A stretch of DNA of 64,000 bases from Lumbricus terrestris (GCA_949752735.1 OX457037.1:62747186-62811185); one strand, 5' to 3'. Shown: positions 22,001 to 32,830, counted from the first letter of the stretch. Notes: generated by a model not told the origin, from the sequence alone. Translations and numbers: made by a program.

Positions 22001-23991
22001 TCTGGCCAGACCCCCCCTTGTTCGGATGAGGGTTAAGAAAAGTAAGTAAGCAATTGTTCACCACACTTCTTTAATGTGTCATTTGCTCAACACTGAAAGG
22101 TTAAGGCAAAATTATGACAGTAGAAGGGCTGGTGAAAAGGTTGCATCTTAAAAAGTTGGCATTCTTTAGTGATACACATAGCATTCAGATTATGAAATCT
22201 TGTCTTTCTGCAGCTCGTCAACCATTGGTCCGCATATGTCAACTGAAGACACAGGCAACACAGTCACGAAGCTATTTCATCTTATATATATTTTCGTAAG
22301 TCTGTGTGTTTGTTTGGGTATTAGCTGGTCTACACCAATCCGTTTGGGTGGTTACATGAATATTAGCACTGGCCACTTTTTGCACTCTGTCAGTGCCAGT
22401 CCCAAGCCTGGATAAGGCAGGAGGCAACAGCAATCATTTTGATATGAAAGTGTCCTTAAACAGCAACAGTAATAGGAAAACAAGTGCCTGGTTGATCAAC
22501 TGCTACGATGGTGTCTGCGTTTTATTTAAAATAATCTTAAAATTTATGGGCGCAAACGTAAGGTTGATACCTAAGGTTTCTGGTAAAACTTCATTTTAGG
22601 TGCGTAAATTATTTCTCCATGTATACGCTTTCTTGATAAAATCGGAACTAGATCGTTGAAAATAATTACCGCGGGAGTAATAAATATTGCTACACATGAA
22701 ATAGAAGCTGGATCGACGAAAACGTCTTGCTTAAATTGGAGCTGGATGGAGTAAAAAGTATTGCCTTAAATTGGAGCTGGATTGAATAAAAGGCATACCT
22801 GGGAACGGCGGTCCCAAATTCTGAAACATGTATTTTCGTCAGAGGAAGAGCCAACTACAGTTAAGGCTGCATTTATTCACTTATTTTCTTCATTCTTTAC
22901 TTATTCACTTACTTACGAGCTTTTCGGGCTTTTTACGTCATTGTTTACGTTGTTTTGACGGCATTCCGTTGGGAAATAAATCAACCCGACGTCGTAATAG
23001 CGCGGTGTATAGAATGGGCGCATAGAAACCACGCTTGAGAAATAGAAGCTGGATGAAGACCTTTTACAGGTGAAATGGAGGCTGGATTGATGAAAAAACG
23101 CAAGAGAATTGGAATCTGGATGAAGGTTCTTCTGCAGGTGAAATAGAAGCTGGATGGACGAAAATAACGCATGAGAAATAGAAGCTGGATGAAGCCATTT
23201 CTAGATCTGAAATAGAAGCTGGATTGGTGAAGAAACACTTAAGAAATGGAGGCTGGATGAAAAACCCACACTTTTTGCCCATCCAATACTCGGCACTATC
23301 GATTTATGGAATTTTATAATTTGGGACCGCCGTTCCCAGGTATGCCGAATAAAATATTAAATGGGAGCTGGATACAAAAAAGCTTCGGAAATGGGGGCGG
23401 GAGGGATCAATGTATTTTATATCTTAAATAGAAGCTGGATTAATGTTTGATAGATCTTAAATAGAAGTTGGATGAATGATAAAACGCTTAAGAAATCGAA
23501 GCTGGATGAAGGTTTTATATCCATGAATTTTTCTTCCGCAACCGATTCCGTCATGAGGACATGTTTCTTACAGTGTTAACGATAATTTCAGACAACTATC
23601 CGGTTTGAAATCGTGAGAAATAATTTACGCACCTAAAATGAAGTTTTACCAGGTTTCTATAAAGTTGTAAAACCTACACCACGCATTTATAATAAAATAA
23701 AACTTTACGTGGTTAGAGAAGCCACGCGCATATTTTTATGATGCATTAAAAACTTAATAATCCAGCACTCAGTGTAACGGTTTATAGTTAAGTAACTGAC
23801 AGCACGATTACATACTCACTAATGACTAACGAAGCCCAAACAGCTTAAGTCAGCAACACCCATAATTTATGTTGTAAATTAATTACTGTGTGCTTAGTTC
23901 AGTCGACTTACCATTCTTGACAAAACTTAATTCCAACGAATCCTGGACCGTCGGTCTTAGGGGCTTCAAAGAATGAATCGAAGGACTCCAT
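16021..23991 (-). CDS. POLR2I: RNA polymerase II subunit RPB9
   Basis: Five minus-strand exons join in phase: 23991-23912, 20752-20698, 19485-19412, 18508-18382 and 16083-16021 (399 nt, 132 aa; the human protein is about 125). All junctions are GT-AG; the exon 3 donor is GTTAGT, which makes Asp70 (HEVD-ELTQII). Zinc ribbon 1 uses Cys24, 27, 46 and 49 ([10 protein letters not shown], then CRNCDFQ). Zinc ribbon 2, TFIIS-like, uses Cys93, 96, 121 and 126 (HPCPKC, then [14 protein letters not shown]). RPB9 sits at the lobe/jaw of Pol II and supports start-site choice, proofreading and transcript cleavage. The 5' exon encodes an unusual acidic, Phe-rich leader ([11 protein letters not shown]). Introns are swollen by transposons: piggyBac and foldback elements in intron 1, hAT in intron 2, a SINE in intron 3 and a hAT in intron 4. 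Confidence 0.95.
16707..17841. mobile_element. 1135-bp hAT-type element in POLR2I intron 4
   Basis: Ends CATGGGCGCCCGCA and TGCGGGCGCCCATG with the 8-bp duplication CTTTCATC (16699-16706 and 17842-17849). A weaker internal copy of the end (GCATGGGTGCCCACAGG near 17562) is followed by a body similar to the left subterminal region, so a partial second copy may have inserted or been duplicated. A retroposon tail lies near 16955-17000. Confidence 0.92.
19083..19335 (+). repeat. Degenerate tRNA-derived SINE in POLR2I intron 3
   Basis: The head reads GGTGGCCTATCAGTAATGCG, followed by the SINE body signature TGACCTTGGGTAAATTGCTT. The B box is no longer recognisable. Its plus orientation is opposite to the host gene. 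Confidence 0.55.
20158..20526. mobile_element. 369-bp hAT-type MITE in POLR2I intron 2
   Basis: Ends CAGGGCTGTACTCAAGG and CTGAGTACAGCCCTG with an exact 8-bp duplication ATTACTCA (20150-20157 and 20527-20534). Repeated GGGTATACGCGGGTATA-like blocks lie near the left end. Confidence 0.93.
20993..22032 (-). mobile_element. Short piggyBac element in POLR2I intron 1
   Basis: Ends CCCTCATCCGAACAAG and CTTGTTCGGATGAGGG are flanked by TTAA (20989-20992 and 22033-22036), diagnostic of piggyBac. A GGGGGGTCTGGCCAGACCCC palindrome lies near both ends. On the minus strand, about 21900-21640, an acidic frame-broken reading ([14 protein letters not shown], then [18 protein letters not shown]) resembles the acidic N-terminus of piggyBac transposases. 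The catalytic part is missing, so the element is non-autonomous. Confidence 0.9.
22582..23650. mobile_element. GAAGCTGGAT-family foldback element, outer copy, POLR2I intron 1
   Basis: Perfect or near-perfect inverted repeats of about 37 bp: GGTAAAACTTCATTTTAGGT (22582) and ACCTAAAATGAAGTTTTACC (23650). The 8-bp duplication AGGTTTCT flanks it (22574-22581 and 23651-23658). The core holds many direct GAAGCTGGAT-type units, with spacers alternating between a TTGATGAAAA type and a TGAAGGTTTT type. A second element of the family is nested at 22792-23346. Confidence 0.92.
22792..23346. mobile_element. GAAGCTGGAT-family foldback element nested in the previous one
   Basis: Ends GGCATACCTGGGAACGGCGG and CCGCCGTTCCCAGGTATGCC with the 8-bp duplication GAATAAAA (22784-22791 and 23347-23354). 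The duplicated target is itself part of a GAAGCTGGAT unit of the outer element. The end shares CGGTCCCAAATT with the element at 9574, which defines a GGC-type terminal module. Confidence 0.92.
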
Positions 23992-24119
23992 ATTTTTAAA
24001 TTTTATATTAGAAACTGCAAAACACGTTTAAACTAAGTTTTCGCATCAACCGGAAACGACCAAGAACATCTTGTTTTTGTTTAACGACACCATAGACTTA
24101 TTATATATATGCGCAATTG

Positions 24120-24325
24120 TTATAGCGCCCCTCTAAACTCTTTATTCAGATGCGCACCCGACTACAGAGCGGACACTGCATCGGAGTTTCACGCCGAAGC
24201 ACTGAGCAGTTGCGAGTGAAGGACTTGCCCAAGGTTCATACGCGGTGACTTGAGGTGGATTCGAACCTACAACCCTTCGGCTGCAAGGCGACGAACACAC
24301 CCACTACACCACCGCGCCCTACATG
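24120..24325 (-). repeat. tRNA-derived SINE, minus strand, upstream of POLR2I
   Basis: On the minus strand it starts GGGCGCGGTGGTGTAGTGGG, has a B box GGTTCGAATCC and the body CTTGGGCAAGTCCTTCACTC, and ends in AGAGGGGCGCTATAACAATT. It is the same family as 2838-3050 and lies about 130 bp upstream of the POLR2I start codon. Confidence 0.85.
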
Positions 24326-24877
24326 CATGAATACTTAAGCGGTTTGACTTGTGTTTAAATTTGAAAAGATAAATTTCAATGCCTTTAATTTCCTTCAATT
24401 TCTTATAAAGGCAAAGTTCTAAGAGATATAACATTTGTAAAATAATGTCATTTATAATTAATTTAGGCATTCATAGCTAGTGCCGATAAAGATGTTGCAT
24501 AAACAAGATTTTAAAGTTAAAATGCAGTTTAAGGTGTACAACAGTGAAGTTTCCTTTTTTAGTTTTTTTTATTTAAAAAAACGACGTTTTCTGGGTTTTT
24601 TTAAAATTCCGCTTCCATCGTTTTTTTTACACCTATGCTTATTAATATATTTTTCTTCCTACAGTTAATCTTGCGCTATATAGGTCTAATTCTGATTTGT
24701 CGGCAAGTGTCGACTTGACACTGTCACCATGACACCGTCAAGTGCTAATGTAGGCCTACTATCACATAAATTTCATAATATATTGTAATATAATGAGGTC
24801 GTTGCATAATACAATATTATGTGGTACTAATTTGGTTTGTGATTCAGCGCATAGCAGGAGTCAACATTGCATTCAGT

Positions 24878-25698
24878 GGTGTCACGACAATTGGTTTACA
24901 GACAACTCGTCTAACGACAACTGGTCCACAGACAACTTGTGCATGAAAATAGCGCATGAGAAATAGAAGCTGGATTAATGAAAAAAATCGAAAATGGAAG
25001 CTGGATAAATGTATTTTTTATATGAAATAAGGGTACTTGTCGGTTAATTCACCGCCACACACAGAAACACAGCGTTAGGGCTCAGGTTTTGCGCCGTGAG
25101 GGTCGGTTAGGGTTAGGGATAGGGTTGGTGCAGTCATTCTTGCTTAAATTGAAGCTGGATTGATGAAAAGTAATGTTCAATTAACTAGAAGTTATATTGA
25201 TGAAAAAATATTTTCTGACGAAATAGAAGCGGGATTTATCAAACAAATTCTTGCCTAAACAGAAGCTGGATCGATTGAAACGATTCTCGTCAAACTAGAA
25301 GTTGGATAGTTGGATTTATTAAAAATAACAACGCTGGGTTTCTGTGTGTGGCGGTGAATTAACCGACAAGTACCGAAATAAGAGGTGCATTAATATGGAA
25401 AAAAAACGATTAAGAAATGGGAGCTGGAAGAAGGTATTTTAAGGTGAATTAGAAGCTGGATTAGCGAAAATAGCGCTTAAGAAATGGAAGCTGGATGAAG
25501 GTTCTTTTTCAGGTGAAATAGAAGCCGGATTTATGAATGGAATGCTTGAGAAATGGAAGCCGGATTGATAATTTTCATTCATGTATTTCAACATGCATCC
25601 AGCTTCCATTTCAGATCTAAAAATAGATTCATCCAGCCTCTATTTCTCATGCGTTATTTTCGTGTACGTGTTGTCTCTAGACCAGTTGTTGTGGAACC
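24878..25698. mobile_element. Foldback element with tandem-repeat ends, 9-bp TSD, GAAGCTGGAT core
   Basis: Ends GGTGTCACGACAATTGG (24878) and CAGTTGTTGTGGAACC (25698) are flanked by an exact 9-bp duplication GCATTCAGT (24869-24877 and 25699-25707). The left outer domain repeats a roughly 15-bp unit (ACAACTSGTCTAACG type). The core has GAAGCTGGAT units forward up to about 25570, then inverted ATCCAGCTTC units to 25660. A 9-bp duplication with foldback arms points to a Mutator-like or TU-like element. A third family member is nested at 25032-25374. Confidence 0.92.
25032..25374. mobile_element. 343-bp foldback element nested in 24878-25698
   Basis: Inverted ends of about 40 bp: GGTACTTGTCGGTTAATTCA and TGAATTAACCGACAAGTACC. 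The exact 8-bp duplication is GAAATAAG (25024-25031 and 25375-25382), again within a GAAGCTGGAT-type unit of the host element. It carries GAAGCTGGAT-type units of its own. Confidence 0.93.
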
Positions 25699-25896
25699 GC
25701 ATTCAGTCTTGTAATATAGGACATTCAGTTAATATTCACCATTTTATTTCAGTGTACATGGGTACAACTTAGACTGTTTAGCTGGATGGATTTGACACAG
25801 TGCCTAAACAACTGCGTTCAAGTAAATTATCGAAGTCTATTTCGTATGAATAGCCTATACAAGACATAGCCAGCGAACTACCAGGTCAAGGCCAAA

Positions 25897-25910
25897 AGTG
25901 AAATCGAAAG
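25897..25910 (+). promoter_or_regulatory. ISRE/IRF-like element upstream of TRIM-NHL copy 1
   Basis: AGTGAAATCGAAAG contains GAAANNGAAA, the core bound by IRF proteins. It lies 35 bp upstream of the ATG and is conserved in all three RING-containing copies (also 35014 and 48148) in the same orientation. Sequence match and conservation are seen; function is inferred, and it may lie in the 5' UTR. Confidence 0.5.
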
Positions 25911-25944
25911 GACTTTGGTTTTTCGGATCTATCTAGATTAGAAA

Positions 25945-28900
25945 ATGGCTGCGAAAAATGTGGACAGTGATGTTATTGAAAAGCAAGAGCTTGACGATAT
26001 GACAACATGCTGTATATGCACCAAAGTCTTCAAAGATCCGAAAGCCTTGCCATGCATTCATACATTCTGCATGAAATGTCTTCAAGAGACAGGACTTAAA
26101 AACAATAAAGGAGCTGGAGAAGAGATGCCTTGTCCAATTTGCAGACGAATGTTCAAGATTCCAACAGACGGGTTTCATCTTCTTCCTAAAAATTTCTTCA
26201 ATGAGAACTTGATACAAGTTACAAATATCTCAGATCTGTCAGCGTGTTCAAGAACTGTTTGTGATGCATGTCTGGACCAAAATAAAGACGAACCATGTAA
26301 CGAAATTCCTGTAGCTGATGCATATTGTGTTCAATGCAACCAGAATTTTTGTGAGGAATGCTGCAGGCAACACAGAAAATTGAAATTGACAAAAAATCAT
26401 AAATTGTTTGAGATAAGTGAATATGGTGCTGGCCAAAATGTGATGACCGATCATGCACCAAGTGTTTGTGAATTGCATGAAAGAAATAATCTGAACATAT
26501 ATTGTACCAACTGCAAAACAGTTGTATGTGCCGAATGTTTCAATGACGACCATAAGAATCACGATGGCTCTCATGTTAAGAAATTTGTGGATGGCTTTCG
26601 GAAACAGATCGAGAGCAATGCTGAAGTGTTAAATCAGTGTAGGTCTCAAGCTGAAACAAAAAGGGCGAGTCTCCATAAGGTGAAGGAAGATACACAGGAA
26701 AGAGTTGTAGCCTTACAATGTGCCATTGATAAGAGAAAAGATAAACTGAGAGAGCTTACAGATAAACATGCAGCTTCTCTTTCGCAAAGTCTAAGTTCGA
26801 TGCGACAAAGCAGACTGAAAGAAATTGAAATACAAACGTGTGATATTGATACCTATCTATCGTGTTTAGCCACTTATGATTCTCAGTGTATGAAGGTAAT
26901 GACCGAAGGGTCAGCTAGTGACAATTGTCACGCATTTTCCGACTTATCTGTTAAAGCGGTGGAGTTGCAAGAGCAATGCCAACTTCTGAGTGAAAGAGGA
27001 ATTCAGTCGTTTAACTTCTGCTTCAGAGAATCAGAACTTGAAGAGATTCTAGAGGAATGCTGCGACAACTGGATTGGCGAAATTGGAGGTAAGCGATTTC
27101 ATTTAGCCTATATTTAAGCACCATATACCAAGTAGACCTGCACTTCAATCGTGCAAATGCAACTGTACATTAGGCACAACCAGTATATAACTTGCCATGC
27201 ATATATGCAAATGATGCACATTGAACCACGAATCCACGATAGATATTTAATTGGATATTATCATCATCAACAACCATGGGCTCAACGCCTGTAGGTATCC
27301 GATACCATTTTCACTATCCTCCATTGTTGTCTGTCCATTGGGGCATGACTCCACTCTTGAAGCTCCATCCGGTAATATTGTCCAGCCATTCCCGATGAGG
27401 TCTTCCTCTTTTATTTGATCCATCTATCCTTCCGAACATTAATGTCTTGATTTTCCTGTTGTCGTTCATCCTGCATATATGACCAAACAATCCCATCTTT
27501 CTTTGGATCACCTTCTGCATCAGGTTCTCTTTTAGATGTATGCATTTATATAGTTCTGTGTTATTGACTTTCTGTGTCCATCCTATTCTCAGTATCTTCC
27601 CTATAGCACTTTCTCTAGAATGTCAGTATCCTTCATTCAATTGGATGGCAGATAACTAAACCAATGCATTGGTCTAGGTTTGTGTGAGAGTGCTAGACCT
27701 GTAATTGACCAGAATGGAATGCAATACTGGTATAGCCTACTTTAAGTGCCAGCAGGCCAACCAACTTAAGCTTTCAATTCTCGATATTATTGCCTACTAA
27801 GCCATTCTAAGATACAATTTTAATCTTACTGTTCCTACTTTCAGAAGAAGGTTATTCGAAGCCAAAGAAAAGAAGTATAGAGAGTCAATTGGAAGAACAA
27901 AGTAACAAAATTGACCTCCTGAATAAAGAAATTGATATCAAGAAGACAGAGAATGAGAATTTAAAATTGTCAATTGGGCAGCTTAAAATTAAAATGGATA
28001 CGGAAATACAGGTCAATAAGGCTTTAAGAGAAGAGCTAGATAAGGAGAAGGCTAAATATGATTCATGCACAGAGAAACTGAAAAAAGAGCTGGATGAAAA
28101 TAAAACAGCTAATAACTCACTCGAAGGAAACAAAGACGAACTAAAGCAGGAATTGGGTGCAACAAATATGACGAACAATTTACTTCAAACTGACATTTGC
28201 CAACTTAGAAAGGACCTGGACAAAGGAAAAATTATCAAAGACTCACTCCAAACCGACAAAGACAAACTTAAACCGGACATTAAACTGGACCTGGACAAAG
28301 AAAAATTTGCCAAGGCCTCACTTGAAACTGACAAAGACAAACTTCAACAGGACCTGGATGAAGAAAAATTGACCTCCAAATCGCTTAATGCCAGTAGGAA
28401 GAAGCTCATGGAAGAAGGGAACATGAATAAAACTTCACTCGAGACATTGGAAGACACAGTCGAGAAACTCGAGGAAGAACTGAAGGTGATAAAAACGGGT
28501 AATTAAATGAAATGGTCTGTATTTCAACTAATCTAATCCAATCACTTTGTAGTTTCGTCACCATTATGATCAAGTCGATGATCACTTGAAGTTGTCGTGA
28601 AAGTTGTAGTCTATTTGAGGCAAGGGCGGTGGCTTAGGGAGAAGCATGGAATTGGCCCCTAAATTGGGGCGAGGACATGGGCAGAGTTTGATTTCCGTTC
28701 TTGGAGGGGGGGGCTGAAAAAGAACTTGGTCTTTTTTGGTGCTGAGACATGGTCCAGAACGAGAGGTGCCGAAAAATATTTTCATATTTTCTTGGCCGAA
28801 AAAGTTGGTGACCTTTTGTTTAGTCGTTTGATTGAAGTTCTTGGGGGCTGGGGGCTAAGTCCGCAAAATTGTACCATTTGCACGGTAAAAAATTGAGTTG

Positions 28901-31900
28901 GCGCCTTCTTGGGGGCGCATAGCTCCCCAGCCTCGATAAACTCCGCCCATGGGCGTGGATGAACATGCATTTCCCCAAGTTTAAGATTGTTTAAAATATT
29001 GCTAAGATATTATCTACAGTGTTTGCTCAGAACTACAGTACCGTACATTGACCATGGTTCCTCCTCAAACAACTGGTGCTATATCATCTCGGCAGCTAAA
29101 AAGCATATTGTGAAACTAAATAAATTGAAGAGCGATAGTATAACCACATGCACGTCAATCCAATCAGAACCAAATTAGATGAACGCGAAGGCATAAACAA
29201 TTTATTTCATGCTCTCACCTGGCTTCTCGCTTCATTTCGGTCTAAGATTCGTCCATTAAATTTTTCATCGACCTCTTAAATTCACTGGCGCAATATTAAA
29301 GTATGACTACATTGATGCTAATTTTACTTCGGGCCAGTTTCATAGTTTTCTACAAATTGGATGCAGGTTCTAGTGTAAAGCAATTGCTTATCTTAAAAGT
29401 CGTCTGCTTTGAAAGTTGGACGTCAATGGTAACAGCAATCATGATTATGATATCGTCTAACTCTTGACTTTCGGTTGACATCCATGTAAACAAGAATAGC
29501 GATACATAATCCTATTGGTGCCAAAAAGTTGTTCTTTGTTTGTTTTTGGCCGTCTTCAATCCGTAGATTGGCCGCCATTGAACTGTCTGCTTCCAGATGT
29601 ACCTATCTTGTCCTTAGCAGTTGAATCATAGTCAAACCTGTTCAAAACATCATTCTCTTAATCCAAGTGCATCCTAAAGTAGTTTGACACAATGTTAGCT
29701 TTGTTATTACAGATAGCGAGAACAAGATTTTGGACCTTGAAGAGAAGCTGAAGCAAGAGAAAACTGAGAAAGAACAGTTTAGGATCGTCTACACAGAAGA
29801 AAAACAGCAAAGATTATTCGGTAGGGGTCAAAAGCTAATATAATATTGTAGGAAAAAACCAAAGAGCCTAAAAAATCATAGTATCATATCTATGACATTG
29901 ATATTTTGTTGTAGGGCCTAATCATTAATAAATCATATAAGATGGAGTATAAATTTAATGGCTCACTTATTGTTGACACACAAATGCTGCAACAGCTTTG
30001 CAGAAATGCCATACAACTGTCTGTTATTACAGCTATAATTTGATTCCAATGTTTGGACTGCATCGCATGCAGGATAGTTTTAAGCATAGGCGCAACCACC
30101 CTATGGGACCCACAGGACGCGTCCCCCAACTTTTGAGTGGTCCCCCTAACTTTATTATTATGGTCCCCAACTTTTAGGGCGTGATTCATTTGGTCCCCCA
30201 ACTTTTAGGACGTGATTGCACCTATGGTTTTAAGCCTAAATGACGAGTAGGCCTAATAGACTAAAACGAGTTGTGAACTTGTGAATCAAATTATTCAATC
30301 AATTAGGCCTAATTATTACTAACCTCGCTATTCTACGAATAATTAAAATTTTATTGAAAATGCAGATTCTAACTTAGCTATTTAACTTTTAAACTCCCAA
30401 GTAAACGAACTTCGTATAGTTTTTTCCTATTTAAGTCTAAACAAGATGTTGGGTCTGTTGTAATACAACGGCGTTCTGGACGCCATTAGCTGATGACTTT
30501 GATGATTCGCCTGACGTCTTTTCCTGTTTATGCCTTTTTCACTCTGTGGATTTGTCTGTTTCCTTATGTCGGTAATTCTCCAGGAGATTCGCATTTATGT
30601 CTAATAACATTGTTGCACCTAAAGGCCTATTTGTCTCATTACTATCGTCATCACCATTGCTATCGCTTACTTGAAGCGGCTTGACTTCACTTTGAACGAT
30701 ATACAGAGTGGGCCCAAACAGTACCCCATAAGATGTTGTTGTCAAAGGTATGATTTTTAAATCAAATTTTACGAGCTTAAAGACAATTCATATTTACGTA
30801 TGATGGCAAAATATCACCAGAAATACCTGAAACCGAACAAAATTTATTTAACTTTTAGTGAGTCCACCCACCGTTTTTTGACAATAAAAAACAACACAAC
30901 AATAGTTCAAAAAAGATTCTAATAAATCGCATCTCAAGTAAATGTCAAATAGACTTGATAGTACAGTAGTACTTTACTTCGCAATTTGTGTTCAGTATGT
31001 CCACCACCAGTGCCTACAGTTGCTCTGACTCTGAATCTATTTGCAAAGTTCTTGATGGCCTTGTTGATGTGTTCCTTAAGTAAATCTCCCCATATCACCA
31101 ACAATTCTCGCGTCGCTCTTGGTTTTGGCCGCAGATTGTGAAATTTCTCCAGCATAGCTCTCCACAATTTGCAATCCATCTGTTTAATATCCGCAGGTTT
31201 GGCGGCCATTGGCTTATCTCAATGAAGCCTACAGGACAATTGACATTGAACTGATCTCCTTTCATCAACGGCATATTTCCTAACTCTCTCAATTTAACTC
31301 GTAATTTCTGCGCCTTTCCTGTTTATGAGAGTAAGTGTTGATTATTGCTTTAGCCTAGGACCTTGCTCACGGGAGTGTCTGAATACACATTTTGTCTGTC
31401 ATTAAGTCATTGTGCATTTTAATTTTTTTAGATATTTCATTGGTATTGATTAAATAACAAAATTATTAATCTGACAGATTATTTATTTACCAACTTCATC
31501 GTCATCTTGCTAAGTGACTTCACAGTGATGTGCAGTCACGTTGGTGCCCTGTTTCTTTTATAAAGAATAATAATAAAGATTTTCTGGGTTCCAGGCTAAA
31601 TGATAACAATTATTTGAGATGAGACATAAGAAAAATTGTTTTTGTTGCGTTAGGTTTTTGAATCATCAATGTTACCAGGTAGTCTCACCCAGGTTTAAGC
31701 AAAAAACTTAAATTAGTAGACCTAATGTAGTCATGTAGTTTTTATTTTCAGATAAACTTCGACGCGGTGAAGGTCCAGTCCTGGTTGAAAAGATCAGAAC
31801 AAAAGCTGCACAAGGAAGTGATGAATTGTACCGTGATCTGACATTGGCAATATTAGGCGAAGAATTGTTTATTGCAAGTGAAAAGAGCTCAAAAATTGAA

Positions 31901-32659
31901 GTTTACGATTCGACTAAACTAAAGTTTAGTCGTCAATGGTATTTGAAGGAGTTGAGTGATCCAAAGGACATAGTATCCTGCAATGGAAATAAATGTCTCT
32001 ACATCATGGATTACAAATTCATTGGTTATTCGAAGGAAATCTTGAGAGTTGATCGAAATGGAAAGTTAATAAAGAAATGGTCAACAGGAGACAATTGGGG
32101 ATGGGGTCTGTCTGTCACAAACGAATTGAATGTCATCTTAACTGTTTTCGATAAAAATAAATTAATTGAATATTCGTCAGACGGAAAATTGATCCGAGAA
32201 ATAAATCTATCATCAGACACACGCATTTGTGAACCATGGCACGCCATAAAACTGTCCAATGGCGATTTCCTTGTCAGTCATGGATGCACACCGAAGCAAT
32301 TGCATAGAGTGTGCTTGGTGAACGCAGACGGAAAGCTTAAGAAATCATTCGGTGATATATCTGAGTACGACCTGAGCGAACATATGAGTCAAACATTCTA
32401 TTTTGCCGTTCATGTTAACGGATTTGTGTTGGTCTCTGATCGATGTAACAGCAAAGTTCTATTATTTGATTCAAATTTGAAATTCAAGGGAGTAATTCTC
32501 TCACGTGAAAACCATTCATTAAACAATCCAGGAAAGATTCTTCTGGACGAGTCAAATGGTCGACTGCTTGTAGCTGAAAAAAACATGAGACTTTCCTGGA
32601 ATTCAGGGCAACGAAAAAGTAGAAAAGACAACGCCCAGATCCTAATTTTCGATTTTTAA
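25945..32659 (+). CDS. TRIM-NHL protein copy 1 (RING, two B-boxes, coiled coils, NHL repeats)
   Basis: Four exons join in phase: 25945-27088, 27845-28498, 29713-29820 and 31752-32659 (2814 nt, 937 aa). Exon 1 holds a C3HC4 RING (residues about 22-73, CCICTKVF to CPICRR), two B-boxes (about 101-150, CDACLD to CCRQHRKLKL; and 168-205, CELHERNNLNIYC to HKNHDGSH) and a coiled coil. Exons 2 and 3 (382-635) are a long charged coiled coil with a 21-residue repeat. Exon 4 is an NHL-type beta-propeller (about 640-937; blocks such as KEILRVDRNGKLIKKW and NGFVLVSDRCNSKVLLFDS). The architecture is that of a cytoplasmic E3 ubiquitin ligase of the TRIM2/3/56/71 type, with RNA or protein binding by the propeller; innate immunity or RNA regulation are possible roles. 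Its paralogue is at 48196. Introns contain LINE, hAT and mariner pieces. Confidence 0.92.
27275..27545 (-). mobile_element. LINE ORF2 C-terminal remnant in intron 1 of TRIM copy 1
   Basis: The minus strand reads QKVIQRKMGLFGHICRMND, then a GRIDGSNKRGRPHREWLDNI block. This KxxxFGHxxRM ... RGRPxxxWxDN pattern is typical of the C-terminal region of many invertebrate LINE reverse-transcriptase proteins. It is a short, 5'-truncated fragment. Confidence 0.7.
28117..28416 (+). repeat. 63-bp coding repeat for a 21-residue coiled-coil unit (TRIM copy 1)
   Basis: Units start at 28117, 28180, 28243, 28318 and 28381, each opening with a Ser/Leu-Leu pair and reading like SLQTDKDKLKQDLDKEK. Four are full (21, 21, 25 and 21 codons) and one is partial. 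21 residues equal three heptads, so the repeat lengthens the coiled coil without breaking register, except for the 25-residue unit. The paralogue has three full units at 49983-50171. Confidence 0.8.
28590..28975. repeat. G-rich dispersed repeat in intron 2 of TRIM copy 1
   Basis: Segments such as GGGCGGAGTTTGGTTTC-like and TTCTTGGGGGCGC-like are shared with 57150-57330 and 58730-58930. No inverted ends or target-site duplication were identified. On the minus strand open frames exist but look like repeat-derived low-complexity sequence. Confidence 0.45.
30085..30226. mobile_element. 142-bp hAT-type MITE in intron 3 of TRIM copy 1
   Basis: Ends CATAGGCGCAA and TTGCACCTATG with an exact 8-bp duplication GTTTTAAG (30077-30084 and 30227-30234). 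The paralogous intron of copy 3 (about 51083-51105) has the corresponding uninterrupted site, so the insertion came after the gene duplication. The body repeats GGTCCCCAACTTTTAGG. Confidence 0.93.
30706..31665 (-). mobile_element. Decayed Tc1/mariner element in intron 3 of TRIM copy 1
   Basis: The low-coordinate end reads CAGAGTGGGCCCAAACAGTA, matching the CAGGGTG(G/C)GC ends of the related copies at 43212 and 50345. On the minus strand, frame-broken blocks of the transposase C-terminus are seen: SQWPPNLRILN (the PPNSPDLNP-like catalytic block), LWRAMLEKFHNLRPKPR and IKNFANRFRVRATVG. The high-coordinate end is truncated or too diverged to place exactly. Confidence 0.75.
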
Positions 32660-32720
32660 TTGTCAAATTTGGATTCTATTAGAACTGCTTGAATGTATTG
32701 CGTATGTAGGCCTACTAATG

Positions 32721-32826
32721 CAGTTGGTAGTTGATAGAAATGGTCTTGTTATGGTTGCTGGTCACCAGGACAGTCAACATTTGTTACTCACTTGTGATTT
32801 ACAATTTAGGAGAGCAGTTTTCTAAA
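32721..32826 (+). pseudogene. Orphan NHL-repeat relic downstream of TRIM copy 1
   Basis: About 60 bp after the stop, MQLVVDRNGLVMVAGHQDSQ followed by HLLLTCDLQFRRAVF reads as an NHL unit (compare VDRNGFVLVADRCNSRVLLL in the genuine propeller). The homologous relic follows copy 3 at 56332-56458, so it was there before the duplication. It is short, has no splice acceptor and is probably a remnant or 3' UTR sequence. Confidence 0.7.
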
Positions 32827-32830
32827 AAGG

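Noticed and set aside
24060..24130. Core promoter of POLR2I with a TATA-like TATATATAT near 24103
   Set aside because: It is about 110 bp from the ATG on the right side but adjoins a SINE tail and is a plain (TA)n run; not convincing.
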